This document shows positions 42,766 to 52,527 of a stretch of DNA of 64,000 nt, piece by piece. Made by a program: the position numbers and the translations under genes. How positions within the stretch are numbered: position 1 is the stretch's first letter; the number at the start of each line of letters is the position of its first letter. The DNA is from Vibrio maerlii (GTDB lineage: Bacteria > Pseudomonadota > Gammaproteobacteria > Enterobacterales > Vibrionaceae), in NCBI RefSeq assembly GCF_003415655.1, contig NZ_QRHC01000009.1, positions 1-64,000 of the forward strand, in the 5' to 3' direction. The notes under the pieces were generated by a model. That model did not search any database. It had not been told where the DNA came from and saw nothing but the letters and a program-made list of their open reading frames with translations.

Positions 42766-44896
42766 GATTTATCTCCTGATTTAGCAAAGTCTGCTGTTGT
42801 GTCAGTGGTAAGTGCACTGTGACTTTTGTATAAGTGTTAGGTTTTGATTTAATCGAGATCATCCCGTTATGTTGTTCGATGATCTGCCGGCAAATAGAAA
42901 GCCCGATACCCAATCCAAAATTACCTGCCTTTTTGGTTGTAAAGTTCACTTCAAAGACGCTGTTGAGCATAGGTTCATCAATGCCAGAGCCATTATCAAT
43001 GACCTCGACTGTTGCGTATTCAATGGCGTTAATGGTTTCTAATCTGGTGTTAATAGTGATCACGCCAACTATTGGTAACGCATCAATTGCGTTGGAAATG
43101 AGGTTGGTCCAGACTTGTTGTAGGGCATTGGGGAAACAATATATATCCGGAATTGCCGAGTAGTGTGTCTCGACGGAGTAAACTTTCAACTTGTTTTCAA
43201 AGATCACGAGCGTGTCTTCGAGCCCTTCATGAATGTCGCATCTATGTTGCGTTTCGTCATCACTTCTTGCATATGACTTCAGGCTTTTCACCATATCGGC
43301 CACACGCTTTGAACATACATCGAGTGAGCGTAAGTTAGAGCCTACCGAATGGTATATTTCTAATGATGTAACCAGTTCTTTCAGTTTTTTAGTATCGAGC
43401 GATAGGCAGTGGGAGAAGCTTGAATCGCGATCTAAGTTTAACTGAACGACCTTTTTCGCAAGCGAATTATCTTTAACCATACCATTGAGTGCTTTTGCTC
43501 TTTGTCTAATCTCTGCGGTTGAGGTTGGATTTATGGTTTGCGCTTGGCGCAGTAGACCGAGACCTAACTGATGGGTTTGAGGATCAACTTGATTGCTCAC
43601 TAGCTTTGCTAGTTTTTCCTTGACGATATCGGTACTGCGGAGCATCGCCGCTGTTGGATTATTTAACTCATGCGCGACCCCAGCGACAAGTTGCCCGAGT
43701 ACAGCCATCTTTTCTTTCTCTATTAGTTGTCGATGAGCCGACTCTAATGATTCAATGGTTTCCTGTAGAACTAACTTTGTATTGATGCTGCGTTGCAAAC
43801 GGCGGTTAAAGTGTCGTAGTAATAGGTTGGTAAACAGTGGCAAGAGAGTATTGTCAGACTGCATCACCTTAGAAAATACGTCTCGGTCTAACTTAATGAC
43901 GTGCGTTTGCGTTAGGGTTATGGCGGTTGAAAACGAGCACTCGCCCGTAACAAAGGACATGCCTCCAACGATGTTACCTTTTTCGTGGCGAACCACTTCT
44001 CGTTGCTGGCCTCGCTGGTCTTTCTTATACAGAGCTACTTTGCCTGAGGTAATGAACCATAAGAATCGATTAGGCTCACCCTCTTTAGTTAAGAGATGCT
44101 CGGGTGAGTAGACTCTTCGTGCCTTACCTTCATCTTCGATATCAAAGAATAAGTTGAGGGCATGAATGACATTCTCAGTAAGCTCATGGTCTGACAGGGT
44201 ATGCACATCTCGAATGAAATCGGGTTGATAAGAATTCATCCTTTGCTCTAAATGGGCGCGCAACAATCGTTCTTGTTCTAGTACTTGAGCGTAATTAACC
44301 CAATCGAGCTGCCTTTTCGCGAGTCCCTGTTTTTTTTCGAAAACATATCTTTTTTCAAGAACATAGTTACTGAGTTCATGTTTGATTGTGGATACGAGTT
44401 GTGAATCTGAAACGGGTGAAGTTAGGCAACAATCCAAATGACCATTGTTCAATGTTCGTAACATTTCAGAGATATGGTTTGCCGAGCAAATAAGTAGTTT
44501 CTTTGCGCTATGACTGGGCTCTGACCGATGACAACGTAATAGAAAATCGGCGCTTAATGATGTGTTTTGGTGGCAGGCAAGGGTAAGAGCGATCGCTTGA
44601 TCATTGAGTGCCAACTGTCGAAAGGTTGCGGTTATTTGTTCAATGCTTTGAATTTCATAAACAGTAAAGTGACTAGTAAATAGCTCAAGGGACGCTCTTA
44701 CATGTGAGCTTCCTTCATCATTCGATGTAAATGCTATAATCGCTAGTTCTTTCAATTGGTTATTCTCACTAATAAGCGTTAACTTCTGTTCAAGCTTTAA
44801 GTACACGTTAGCAATTTTTACAAGATCAGGATGGGAGCTGGGTATTAATTGGAAGCAAATATACTGCTTATCTGCAGTTTTTCTGATTAAACTCAA
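42758..44896 (-). CDS. Histidine kinase with degenerate receiver and cyclic-nucleotide-binding domains
   Basis: A 712-residue soluble sensor kinase. Residues about 50-185 look like a receiver domain whose phospho-acceptor Asp is missing (ALTLACHQN at the expected position). About 240-365 is a cNMP-binding/Crp-like domain (FLWFITSGKVALYKK, GNIVGGMSFVTGECSFS). The H-box is GVAHELNNPTAAM with His409, and the ATPase region (NLISNAID, VIDNGSGI, GLGIGLSICRQII) ends the protein. No membrane helix. The frame starts with TTG at 44896, without a clear ribosome site, so the true start is uncertain. It is coupled to the downstream response regulator. Confidence 0.88.
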   Translation of the reverse strand: MSLIRKTADKQYICFQLIPSSHPDLVKIANVYLKLEQKLTLISENNQLKELAIIAFTSNDEGSSHVRASLELFTSHFTVYEIQSIEQITATFRQLALNDQAIALTLACHQNTSLSADFLLRCHRSEPSHSAKKLLICSANHISEMLRTLNNGHLDCCLTSPVSDSQLVSTIKHELSNYVLEKRYVFEKKQGLAKRQLDWVNYAQVLEQERLLRAHLEQRMNSYQPDFIRDVHTLSDHELTENVIHALNLFFDIEDEGKARRVYSPEHLLTKEGEPNRFLWFITSGKVALYKKDQRGQQREVVRHEKGNIVGGMSFVTGECSFSTAITLTQTHVIKLDRDVFSKVMQSDNTLLPLFTNLLLRHFNRRLQRSINTKLVLQETIESLESAHRQLIEKEKMAVLGQLVAGVAHELNNPTAAMLRSTDIVKEKLAKLVSNQVDPQTHQLGLGLLRQAQTINPTSTAEIRQRAKALNGMVKDNSLAKKVVQLNLDRDSSFSHCLSLDTKKLKELVTSLEIYHSVGSNLRSLDVCSKRVADMVKSLKSYARSDDETQHRCDIHEGLEDTLVIFENKLKVYSVETHYSAIPDIYCFPNALQQVWTNLISNAIDALPIVGVITINTRLETINAIEYATVEVIDNGSGIDEPMLNSVFEVNFTTKKAGNFGLGIGLSICRQIIEQHNGMISIKSKPNTYTKVTVHLPLTQQQTLLNQEINHE

Positions 44897-44963
44897 TATT
44901 ATTCAATTTTGACCAATAGAATTAATAGGTTAGACTCTCAAAAGGTGAAAAAGAGAAGATTAC

Positions 44964-46229
44964 ATGCAAGATTTAAAGAAATTTGGTGCGATCGGTGGTG
45001 CCATATCGCTAGCACTTTGTTGGCCTCTAGCTGTTGGCCACATTGGTGAGAAAGTCATTGAAGATGGTATAGCATCATTAAATGACAATGAATATATGGA
45101 CTCGACCATTGTTGAGTATGACCGCGGTTACTTGTCCTCGCGGGTGCTTACCCGTTACACAATCACTGACCCGATGTTGGTCGATCAACTGGAACAAGAT
45201 GGTTTACCTGTTGCGTTTGATGTAGTGAGTGATATCAAGCACGGTTTAATGAGCCTGACTTCTCATTCAAAAATCGAAAACCTGCCTGAAGTTCCACTTT
45301 CAATGACCAGTGTGACTCAGCTAAATGGTAATACTTCATTCGATTTGATGCTCGATAGCTGGAATATCAACACAGAACAACAAGGTGCTATCTCTATCGC
45401 ACCAGCCTCCATCAAGGGTGACCTCACTGTTTTAGGTGAACTTGCTTATCAAATCGATGTTCCTTCTATCCAGGTTGCGTTGAACAACGGGGAGAAAATG
45501 GAGCTCACGAACATGAAGGGTGAGGGTGAAGGTAAAAAAGAAAAGGGCTATTGGCTAGGAGAACAAGAAGTTTCGGTTGAAAAGCTTGTTCTAACCGCAC
45601 CAGAACCAACTGAATCTAGTGAACTAAGAGATGTTAGCTATCGTTTTTCTTCAACTAAGTCAGCAGAAGATACGCGCATCAATAACCATCATCTATTTTC
45701 TATAGATAAATTAAGCTCGGCAGGTTTAAGTATCGAAAATCTTATCTTTGATTTCTCGATGAACGACATAGACTCCGAAGCTTTTGAGAACGTGATGGGC
45801 GTATATCAAAACAGCCCTGTTATGACCCAAGAAGATATCGCTGAACTTCTTCCTCATGTCGACGCACTCTTTGCGCGTGGCTTCTCTCTTGGTTTGAACC
45901 AGTTGTCTATGGTGTTAGATGGTGGTGTGTTTAACTCTTCATGGAATATCGACATTGCAGAAGGGACACAAAGCATCACTCAAGATCCTTCAACGATACT
46001 TCCTGCATTAAGTGGTCAAACTGAGGCATTTATTGGTAACAAGGTCGTTGAGAACAACCCATCTATCCGAGAAAATCTGGATGAGCTTATTATTTTAGAG
46101 ATGGTTGAGCAAAGTGATGATGGCTACCATCTAAATGTGACAATGGAACAAGGTAATGTGCGCTTCTCTAATGGGAATGAAGTGCCGTTAATTAGTCTAC
46201 TTTTGCCTTTGTTTATGGGCGGTATGTAA
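44964..46229 (+). CDS. DUF945 (YdgA-like) protein
   Basis: A 421-residue protein with an N-terminal membrane anchor or uncleaved signal (KFGAIGGAISLALCWPLAVGHIGEKV) and a long beta-rich domain of the DUF945 type, with repeats such as YLSSRVLTRYTITDP. The C-terminal part ends in a hydrophobic segment (VPLISLLLPLFMGGM). E. coli YdgA belongs to the same family; its function is not established. A ribosome site (gagaagatt) precedes the start. It is followed by a terminator and serC, and is divergent from the histidine kinase gene. Confidence 0.8.
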   Translation: MQDLKKFGAIGGAISLALCWPLAVGHIGEKVIEDGIASLNDNEYMDSTIVEYDRGYLSSRVLTRYTITDPMLVDQLEQDGLPVAFDVVSDIKHGLMSLTSHSKIENLPEVPLSMTSVTQLNGNTSFDLMLDSWNINTEQQGAISIAPASIKGDLTVLGELAYQIDVPSIQVALNNGEKMELTNMKGEGEGKKEKGYWLGEQEVSVEKLVLTAPEPTESSELRDVSYRFSSTKSAEDTRINNHHLFSIDKLSSAGLSIENLIFDFSMNDIDSEAFENVMGVYQNSPVMTQEDIAELLPHVDALFARGFSLGLNQLSMVLDGGVFNSSWNIDIAEGTQSITQDPSTILPALSGQTEAFIGNKVVENNPSIRENLDELIILEMVEQSDDGYHLNVTMEQGNVRFSNGNEVPLISLLLPLFMGGM

Positions 46230-46260
46230 AGTTAATTAGTAATTTTTACTATTTGAATTA

Positions 46261-46282
46261 AAAGAGGCTTTAAAGCCTCTTT
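46261..46282 (+). terminator. Terminator after the DUF945 gene
   Basis: The 22-base perfect palindrome aaagaggctttaaagcctcttt is followed by TTTCTTTTTTT. It separates the DUF945 gene from serC. Confidence 0.92.
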
Positions 46283-46360
46283 TTTCTTTTTTTAACCAAA
46301 TAAAAGTGGTATTAATCAGGGTATATTTTTTAAGAACATAGTGCAGGAGCAAAGTCTTTC

Positions 46361-47449
46361 ATGGAGTCTACACAGGTTTACAATTTTAGTGCCGGCCCGG
46401 CAGGTTTACCGAAAGCGGTAATGGAAAAAGCTCAACAGGAATTTATCGACTGGAATGACCTAGGCACCTCGGTGATGGAAATTAGCCACCGTAGTAAGCC
46501 GTTTCTACAAGTCGCTGCTGAAGCTGAGCAAGATCTCAGAGACCTTCTTTCAATTCCTGACAACTATAAGGTGTTGTTCTGCCAAGGTGGTGCGCGTGCG
46601 CAGTTTGCAGCAGTGCCGCTTAACCTTCTAGGAGATGCTAAGAGAGCAACCTACATCGACGCGGGTTATTGGGCACAAAGCGCTGTAGCGGAAGCAAAGC
46701 GTTACTGTGAAACCGATGTATTTGATGCAAAGACAAACATTGATGGCAAAATTGCGATTAAGCCTGCATCTGAGTGGAAAGTGGGTGAGGAAGCGGCTTA
46801 CGTTCACTTCTGCCCAAATGAAACCATCGATGGAATTGAAATTAACGACCTGCCTGACACGGACAAACCGATTGTAGCGGATATGTCTTCTACCATTCTC
46901 TCTCGCGAGATTGATGTGTCTAAGTATGGTGTTATTTATGCTGGTGCACAGAAAAACATTGGCCCTGCGGGTATTTGTATCGCCATTGTTCGTGATGACC
47001 TTTTGGATCTAGCTAATGATGCACTACCAAGTATTCTTAATTACAAGATCTTGGCTGAAAAAGAATCAATGTTTAATACGCCTCCGACATTTGCTTGGTA
47101 CCTATCTGGCCTCGTATTCAAATGGTTGAAGGAACAGGGTGGTGTGAAAGCGATTGAGCAGTTAAACAAAGAGAAAGGTGCGATCCTTTATAATTACATC
47201 GATCAATCTGATTTCTACAAGAACGAAATTCACCCGAACAACCGTTCTTTAATGAATGTTCCCTTCCAACTGGCAAAGCCTGAGTTGGATGAAAGGTTCT
47301 TAGAACTGGCTGATGCTCGTGGATTAAAGTCGCTCAAAGGTCATAGAGCCGTTGGTGGTATGCGTGCTTCTATTTACAACGCAATGCCTTTAGAGGGTGT
47401 TAAAGCGCTTGTTGAGTTTATGCGAGAGTTTGAGAAAGAATACGCTTAA
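46361..47449 (+). CDS. serC: Phosphoserine aminotransferase
   Basis: A 362-residue class V aminotransferase that makes 3-phosphoserine from 3-phosphohydroxypyruvate and glutamate, also used in pyridoxal phosphate synthesis. It opens [15 protein letters not shown], has [24 protein letters not shown] and the PLP lysine Lys198 in [12 protein letters not shown], and ends with the conserved [12 protein letters not shown] segment. A ribosome site (aggagc) lies 12 bases before the start. No neighbour is functionally linked. Confidence 0.96.
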   Translation: MESTQVYNFSAGPAGLPKAVMEKAQQEFIDWNDLGTSVMEISHRSKPFLQVAAEAEQDLRDLLSIPDNYKVLFCQGGARAQFAAVPLNLLGDAKRATYIDAGYWAQSAVAEAKRYCETDVFDAKTNIDGKIAIKPASEWKVGEEAAYVHFCPNETIDGIEINDLPDTDKPIVADMSSTILSREIDVSKYGVIYAGAQKNIGPAGICIAIVRDDLLDLANDALPSILNYKILAEKESMFNTPPTFAWYLSGLVFKWLKEQGGVKAIEQLNKEKGAILYNYIDQSDFYKNEIHPNNRSLMNVPFQLAKPELDERFLELADARGLKSLKGHRAVGGMRASIYNAMPLEGVKALVEFMREFEKEYA

Positions 47450-47475
47450 GTCCTCAGGCAAACCTCAATAATTTG

Positions 47476-47499
47476 AAGCCTTCCTTTTTAGGAAGGCTT
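47476..47499 (+). terminator. Terminator after serC
   Basis: The arms aagccttcc (47476-47484) and ggaaggctt (47491-47499) pair perfectly and are followed by TTTTGG. Confidence 0.9.
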
Positions 47500-47565
47500 T
47501 TTTGGTTGCAGAAGGAGAGCTATCACTCATGGATGGGGTTTGTTCGTGTGATTATACTGGCTGCT

Positions 47566-47583
47566 GTGTTATAAAGTTAACAC
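47566..47583. promoter_or_regulatory. Dyad upstream of binding-protein gene, candidate operator
   Basis: The arms gtgtta (47566-47571) and taacac (47578-47583) form a 6-6-6 dyad 25 bases before the solute-binding-protein start. It could be an operator at the promoter of the binding-protein/diguanylate-cyclase pair. The regulator is unknown. Confidence 0.3.
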
Positions 47584-47607
47584 GAAATAAGTGTTGAATA
47601 TGACGGT

Positions 47608-48777
47608 ATGTTTAAGAAAGTTCTTATATCAATGATAAGCCTCTGGGCATCAATGACTTCAGCGATAGAGCTGGAACTTTGGGCTGGCATTGAATTAGAG
47701 GCGCTTGAGGTGGCAATCACTCAGTTTGAGAAACGATCTGGGCATACCATCAAAGTTAGACATTTTGATACTGAGCATATTCGTTCTGAACTGCTTCTTG
47801 CCCACAATGCACAGTTTTATCAACCTGATCTTATCTGGGTGCCTTCAGATTTTGTGGGACTCAAGGATGAAATTGATCTTGCTGATGTATCGCATTCAAT
47901 TGTTAATAAAGATCAGCTCGAGCCGCAAGCACTACCTTATGTCACAGTGGAAGATAAGCAGTTTGCTGTACCGCTTACCTTAGGCAGCCATCTGGTTTTA
48001 TACAGAAATAAGTCTGAAGTGGATAATACTAAACAAGTACGTTGGGAGGATGTGTTTCACACACAAGCTAAAAGTGGCCAAGTCCAAGTCGCAATGCAGT
48101 ACCCGAATATGTACTTCCTTGCGGCATTTGCTAGCTTGTTTACTGATGAAAATCAGATGAAATCTTTTTCTGAAAACGCCAATGTCTGGAATGACGTTTT
48201 CGACTTTTATTATCAAGTGCAATCATTCAATGCACCTCATCAAAATTGTGATTCGCTTTGCGCACAAAACAAGTTTACCACTGGTCAAGCACCTTACTTG
48301 ATTGATGGGATTTGGGCTTATCCAAAACTTAAACAGGTTTTAGGGAGTGACCTACAAGTTGTCGACTTGCCAAGCTTCCAAGGTGTACCCATGACTTCAT
48401 TCAGTGGCGCAAAATCGGTTGCCATAATGAAAGACGCATCGGCTGACCCTGTTAAGTCTGAAGTGATGCTCGCTTTTCTTTCCTATATCCAAAGTGAAGA
48501 ATTCCTCAATCACGCGACAGAGAAATATCGATTCATAACAGTCAATAAAAAATTCAACGGAAAGCTTTTGTATTCTGGTGACGAGATGTTCATTCAAAGC
48601 TATCTGCAGTTTCAAGATACTCGTTCCATGCCTGGCAGTTATGAAATGGCGATCTTTTGGGAAGCGGTTGGACGAGTCAATCGTCGCCATGCTTCCGGAA
48701 TGCCTACAGAGCATACAGGAGAGTTCCTTAAGAACTTCATGAACAAGCACCTCGATCGTCTCAGGGAGGTTCGCTAA
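47608..48777 (+). CDS. Periplasmic solute-binding protein (maltose-binding-like), paired with diguanylate cyclase
   Basis: A 389-residue extracellular solute-binding protein of the carbohydrate type. The signal peptide is MFKKVLISMISLWASMTSA; ELELWAGIELEALEVAITQFEKRSGHTIKV is the family N-terminus, and DLIWVPSDF, VPLTLGSHLVLYRNKS and GQAPYLIDGIWAYPKL follow in order. No ABC permease or ATPase genes are near. Instead its stop overlaps the start of a membrane-bound diguanylate cyclase gene (TAATG), which suggests the binding protein is the ligand sensor for that enzyme. The ligand is unknown. Confidence 0.87.
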   Translation: MFKKVLISMISLWASMTSAIELELWAGIELEALEVAITQFEKRSGHTIKVRHFDTEHIRSELLLAHNAQFYQPDLIWVPSDFVGLKDEIDLADVSHSIVNKDQLEPQALPYVTVEDKQFAVPLTLGSHLVLYRNKSEVDNTKQVRWEDVFHTQAKSGQVQVAMQYPNMYFLAAFASLFTDENQMKSFSENANVWNDVFDFYYQVQSFNAPHQNCDSLCAQNKFTTGQAPYLIDGIWAYPKLKQVLGSDLQVVDLPSFQGVPMTSFSGAKSVAIMKDASADPVKSEVMLAFLSYIQSEEFLNHATEKYRFITVNKKFNGKLLYSGDEMFIQSYLQFQDTRSMPGSYEMAIFWEAVGRVNRRHASGMPTEHTGEFLKNFMNKHLDRLREVR

Positions 48778-50723
48778 TGTTCAGTGTTAGACGCACTTTT
48801 ATGTTCATTGTATTACTGGGCTCCTTGATGCCTGCATTTATTGTTAGCCGTTTCTACATCGAAAGACAAACAGATTACCTACTGGACCAAAAAGAGACGC
48901 TGCTCAATGCAGCCGAACAAGGTATTAGAGCGACCGTTTATGAGGAGTTTACTGCCTTACTTGATTTGTCCCAGTGGTTTTCTCGCGATCGTTTTGTACT
49001 GCAATCGACTAACAATCTATTGTATTCATCCGTGATGTGGCGAAAGATGGAAGAGTTTCAAAAGCTGTCAACATTGGCAAGCGCCACATACATCATCGAT
49101 AAAGAGTGGACTCCGGTGTATGAGACACAGGGGAGCCTGTATCATTTTGAGCAGAGCCAACTGTTTAAGGATATTAAACATAAAACCGTGTCTTTATTTC
49201 ACGGTAAAACAGTCATTCTTACCTATGGCGCCGATGATAATCCTATTCCTAATGCACGCGGTGGCGTTGCTGTAATTAGTCCGATGCTCGCCTATCAGCA
49301 AACGGATGCTTCGGTTTATCAACCTTTTGGTTATGTAGTCAACATAGTTGAATACGATGCATTACGAGAAAAGGTTGCTCCTTTCTTGTTTGGACCTGAG
49401 TTTGTAGTGTTCTCTATTAGCCATCAAGAGCGCCACTTGATGAGTGGGAAATGGCATGTAAAGCAAAGCTCTGTTTCGATACCTAACGAAGGATTATCCG
49501 CACCATTGGTTCTCAATGTTGACTACCACTATTCGGATGAAGCTAGGCTAAATCACATCAATAAATCAGAGACTGAGATGAATAGGGTGATGGTTGCGTC
49601 TTTGATTGTCATCGCATTCATTGTTTATCTGGTTAATCGATGGATTGGAATCAGGTTCAAGGCGTTGAGTGATGTCACTAAGTCCTATGCAAACAATATT
49701 CGCCCTAAAGAGGATAATCAGCAATGGGATTTCCAGGAGTTTCGTTCACTCAAGATCCTGTTGGGCAATATGTTCTCTAAAATTCGAGAACACATGGATA
49801 CGCTAGAAGTTCAGAACCAACAGTTGGAGCAAGCGAATCATCAAATTGAGCACACCAATCGTCAATTGGAAGGGTTTAATGCTCAGCTAGAGAGTGAGGT
49901 TATCAAGAAAACGTCTGAGCTCACTTACGCCCTAAAAAGAGAAGCTCTACAAAAACAAACTCTGAATGACATTCTTAACTATATCAGTGAACTCAAGGTT
50001 GTTGGCTATCGAGGCATACCACTACTTGCCGAAAAGCACTTGATGAGGCTGCTTAATGTATCCGATATCTCGCTAAGCTATTTACCCAAGAAAGACGCTA
50101 CTCCAATTTTGTCTCGCGACGGCTTACCACTTGCACACTTAAATTTTCCTTGTGCGGATATTATTTCAGACGAGCAGAAAATTGCCGCTGATCTGTATGT
50201 TAAGCAGCTGGCTTCTTGGCTTGAACTTGAATCGCTGGCGCGCACTGATAAGCTTACGGGCTGTTTGAACCGTAAGGCTTATGACGAAGACATGCAGTAT
50301 TTGAGGTCTTTATACAGGAGTGAAGGACAGAGAGTTGTTCTTGTGGTTATTGACGTCAATGGCTTGAAGCAGGTGAATGATCAATTGGGCCACCATGCTG
50401 GAGATTGCTTGATTATGGCATGCCGTGACGTATTGCTGTCGGTATTAAGTGAGAGTGCAAATTTGTACCGTGTCGGTGGTGATGAGTTCGTGATACTCGC
50501 GCAAGATAATATTGATCCTGCGATTAAAGAGCTGAAGTCTCACAATAAATCGATCAGCATTGATGGAGCATCGATACCTGTTCGATTTGCAATGGGCTAC
50601 GCTGATACGGCATCCACAGCGTTCGAACAATTATTTAATGTTGCTGATGAAAGAATGTATCGAAATAAGCATGCTTGTTATGAGAGCTTAAATCGGGATA
50701 AAGAACAAACCGCTAACAGCTAA
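48777..50723 (+). CDS. Membrane-bound diguanylate cyclase (GGDEF), partner of a periplasmic binding protein
   Basis: A 648-residue protein. The N-terminal helix (TFMFIVLLGSLMPAFIVSRFYI) and a second one at about 267-290 (VMVASLIVIAFIVYLVNRWIG) bracket a periplasmic sensor domain. A coiled coil spans about 340-400 (NQQLEQANHQIEHTNRQLEGF). A linker domain precedes the GGDEF domain, whose active site VGGDEF is intact and should make cyclic di-GMP. The RxxD inhibitory site is not seen at the usual place. Its start overlaps the stop of the binding-protein gene by one base. Confidence 0.9.
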   Translation: MFSVRRTFMFIVLLGSLMPAFIVSRFYIERQTDYLLDQKETLLNAAEQGIRATVYEEFTALLDLSQWFSRDRFVLQSTNNLLYSSVMWRKMEEFQKLSTLASATYIIDKEWTPVYETQGSLYHFEQSQLFKDIKHKTVSLFHGKTVILTYGADDNPIPNARGGVAVISPMLAYQQTDASVYQPFGYVVNIVEYDALREKVAPFLFGPEFVVFSISHQERHLMSGKWHVKQSSVSIPNEGLSAPLVLNVDYHYSDEARLNHINKSETEMNRVMVASLIVIAFIVYLVNRWIGIRFKALSDVTKSYANNIRPKEDNQQWDFQEFRSLKILLGNMFSKIREHMDTLEVQNQQLEQANHQIEHTNRQLEGFNAQLESEVIKKTSELTYALKREALQKQTLNDILNYISELKVVGYRGIPLLAEKHLMRLLNVSDISLSYLPKKDATPILSRDGLPLAHLNFPCADIISDEQKIAADLYVKQLASWLELESLARTDKLTGCLNRKAYDEDMQYLRSLYRSEGQRVVLVVIDVNGLKQVNDQLGHHAGDCLIMACRDVLLSVLSESANLYRVGGDEFVILAQDNIDPAIKELKSHNKSISIDGASIPVRFAMGYADTASTAFEQLFNVADERMYRNKHACYESLNRDKEQTANS

Positions 50724-50750
50724 GTAAAAGATACTAAACTGAAACGATAA

Positions 50751-50772
50751 GAGGCCAGCAAATGCTGGCCTC
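50751..50772. terminator. Bidirectional terminator, diguanylate cyclase / cydC
   Basis: The arms gaggccagca (50751-50760) and tgctggcctc (50763-50772) pair perfectly around a 2-base loop. It lies between convergent genes. T-runs are short on both sides. Confidence 0.75.
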
Positions 50773-50790
50773 GTTAGTTAGGTATCGAAC

Positions 50791-52527
50791 TTAACCAAGT
50801 AGTGTTTGGTTTAATTGGAAGTAACGTTGCTCATTGTGCATTAGTTCAGTGTGAGTGCCACTTTCGACGATCTCGCCTTGCTCGATGAGGCAAATCTTAT
50901 CCATGTTTTCCAGTTCAACCAAACGGTGAGTGATGAAGATAACCGTTTTATTCTCGTAGTGACGCTTCAACACTTCCATGATGGATTGCTCCGTCTTCTT
51001 GTCTAAGCCCTCAGTAGGCTCATCAAGTAGAAGGATAGGGGCATCATGTAGTAACGCTCGTGCGATACCAATACGGCGACGCTCACCACCGGACAATTGG
51101 CGCCCTCCGTCACCCAGCCAAGTATCAAGCCCTTGCTCTTCAAGAAGTGCATCGAGTGAAACTTTGGTGAGTGTTGCCATTAAAAGTTCGTCCGTTGCTT
51201 GGTCATTCGCCATTAACAAGTTGTCACGCAGAGAACCATTAAGAATGTCGACACGTTGGCTTACTACAGTTACTGATTGGCGCAGGCTTGCCTCGTCCCA
51301 CTGACGTAGAGAGGTTTGGCCAATTGCAACCTCGCCATGTTGAGGGTCAAAATATCGGGTGAGCAACTGAAGCAGTGTCGATTTACCAGAGCCCGTTTGA
51401 CCGACAATCGCACATTTTTCACCTTGTTTGATCGTCAAGTTGACTTTGTTAAGTACTGGTGCTGCTTCCGCTTGATGGTTATCTGGATAGTTAAAGGTAA
51501 TGTTACTGAACTCGATATCGAAATTATCGTTGTTTACGGCCTCATTATTAAACTCAACATCAGGTTTTGCCAAAATAATCTCATTTAAGCGGCGAGCTGA
51601 AGTTAGTGTTTGACCTAAGTACTGGAACGCTCCCGCAATAGGCATCAGCAGCTCAAAGCTTGCCATGGTGGCAAAAGCAGCGAGTGCGATCAGTGGGTCA
51701 GGTTGATTATTACCAAGACCATCGGCAGACATCCAAAGAATAAGCACTAAGGTTAAGCCATTAATGAGCATTAGTAGTGCAGAGGCCATACCCGTGATGT
51801 TGGCATTAACATATTGGTTTTTAAGTAGCTTAGTTTGGGTATTAATGATCGCTTCGCGATAGCGTTTTTCTGCACCAAAGATAGTAAGCTCACTGTAGCC
51901 CTGAATCCAGTCCAGTGTCTGAATACGTAATTCAGCCTTATTAAGCGTGACTTCTTGTCCGTTTGACTTACCTAATTTGTAAAAAATGATAGGCCACACG
52001 ATAAGCATAACTAGAAGAATCCCGCCCAAAGTCAGGCCGATAGTCATATCGAACCAGCACAGGAACGCTGTGAGCGCGAGGATGCCCAAAGTACCGACGG
52101 TAATGGGGCTAATTAGGCGTAGATATACGTGGTCCATCGCATCGACGTCTGCGACAAGACGGTTTAATAAATCTGCATCACGAACGGTAGAAATACGTCC
52201 AGGGATTAACGGAGTCAGTTTCTTAAAGAAAAAGATACGTAAGTCTGTAAGAAGCTTGAACGTAGCATTGTGGCTAACCACGCGTTCGCCCCAACGTCCA
52301 GCAGTTCGGCTCATCGCCAAACCACGAACCCCACCACCTGGTAACATGTAGTTAAAGGTTTCGCGCGCAATCGTCAAACCTGCAACTGCAGAGGCTGAGA
52401 TAAACCAACCAGAAAGCGTTAACAAACCTATAGAAGCGGCAACGGTAGCAAACGCTAATAACATCCCTAGAGATAGGCCGAACCAATGTTTGCGGTAAAG
52501 TTTGATGTAAGGAAGTAAATCACGCAT
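50791..52527 (-). CDS. cydC: Thiol exporter ABC subunit CydC
   Basis: A 578-residue ABC half-transporter with an N-terminal membrane domain of about six helices and a C-terminal ATPase: Walker A GQTGSGKST, signature LSGGERRRIGIARALL, Walker B ILLLDEPTEGLD, switch His in ITHRL. With CydD it exports glutathione and cysteine to the periplasm and is needed for cytochrome bd assembly. It overlaps cydD by 8 bases, as second gene of trxB-cydD-cydC, which keeps the E. coli order. Confidence 0.95.
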   Translation of the reverse strand: MRDLLPYIKLYRKHWFGLSLGMLLAFATVAASIGLLTLSGWFISASAVAGLTIARETFNYMLPGGGVRGLAMSRTAGRWGERVVSHNATFKLLTDLRIFFFKKLTPLIPGRISTVRDADLLNRLVADVDAMDHVYLRLISPITVGTLGILALTAFLCWFDMTIGLTLGGILLVMLIVWPIIFYKLGKSNGQEVTLNKAELRIQTLDWIQGYSELTIFGAEKRYREAIINTQTKLLKNQYVNANITGMASALLMLINGLTLVLILWMSADGLGNNQPDPLIALAAFATMASFELLMPIAGAFQYLGQTLTSARRLNEIILAKPDVEFNNEAVNNDNFDIEFSNITFNYPDNHQAEAAPVLNKVNLTIKQGEKCAIVGQTGSGKSTLLQLLTRYFDPQHGEVAIGQTSLRQWDEASLRQSVTVVSQRVDILNGSLRDNLLMANDQATDELLMATLTKVSLDALLEEQGLDTWLGDGGRQLSGGERRRIGIARALLHDAPILLLDEPTEGLDKKTEQSIMEVLKRHYENKTVIFITHRLVELENMDKICLIEQGEIVESGTHTELMHNEQRYFQLNQTLLG

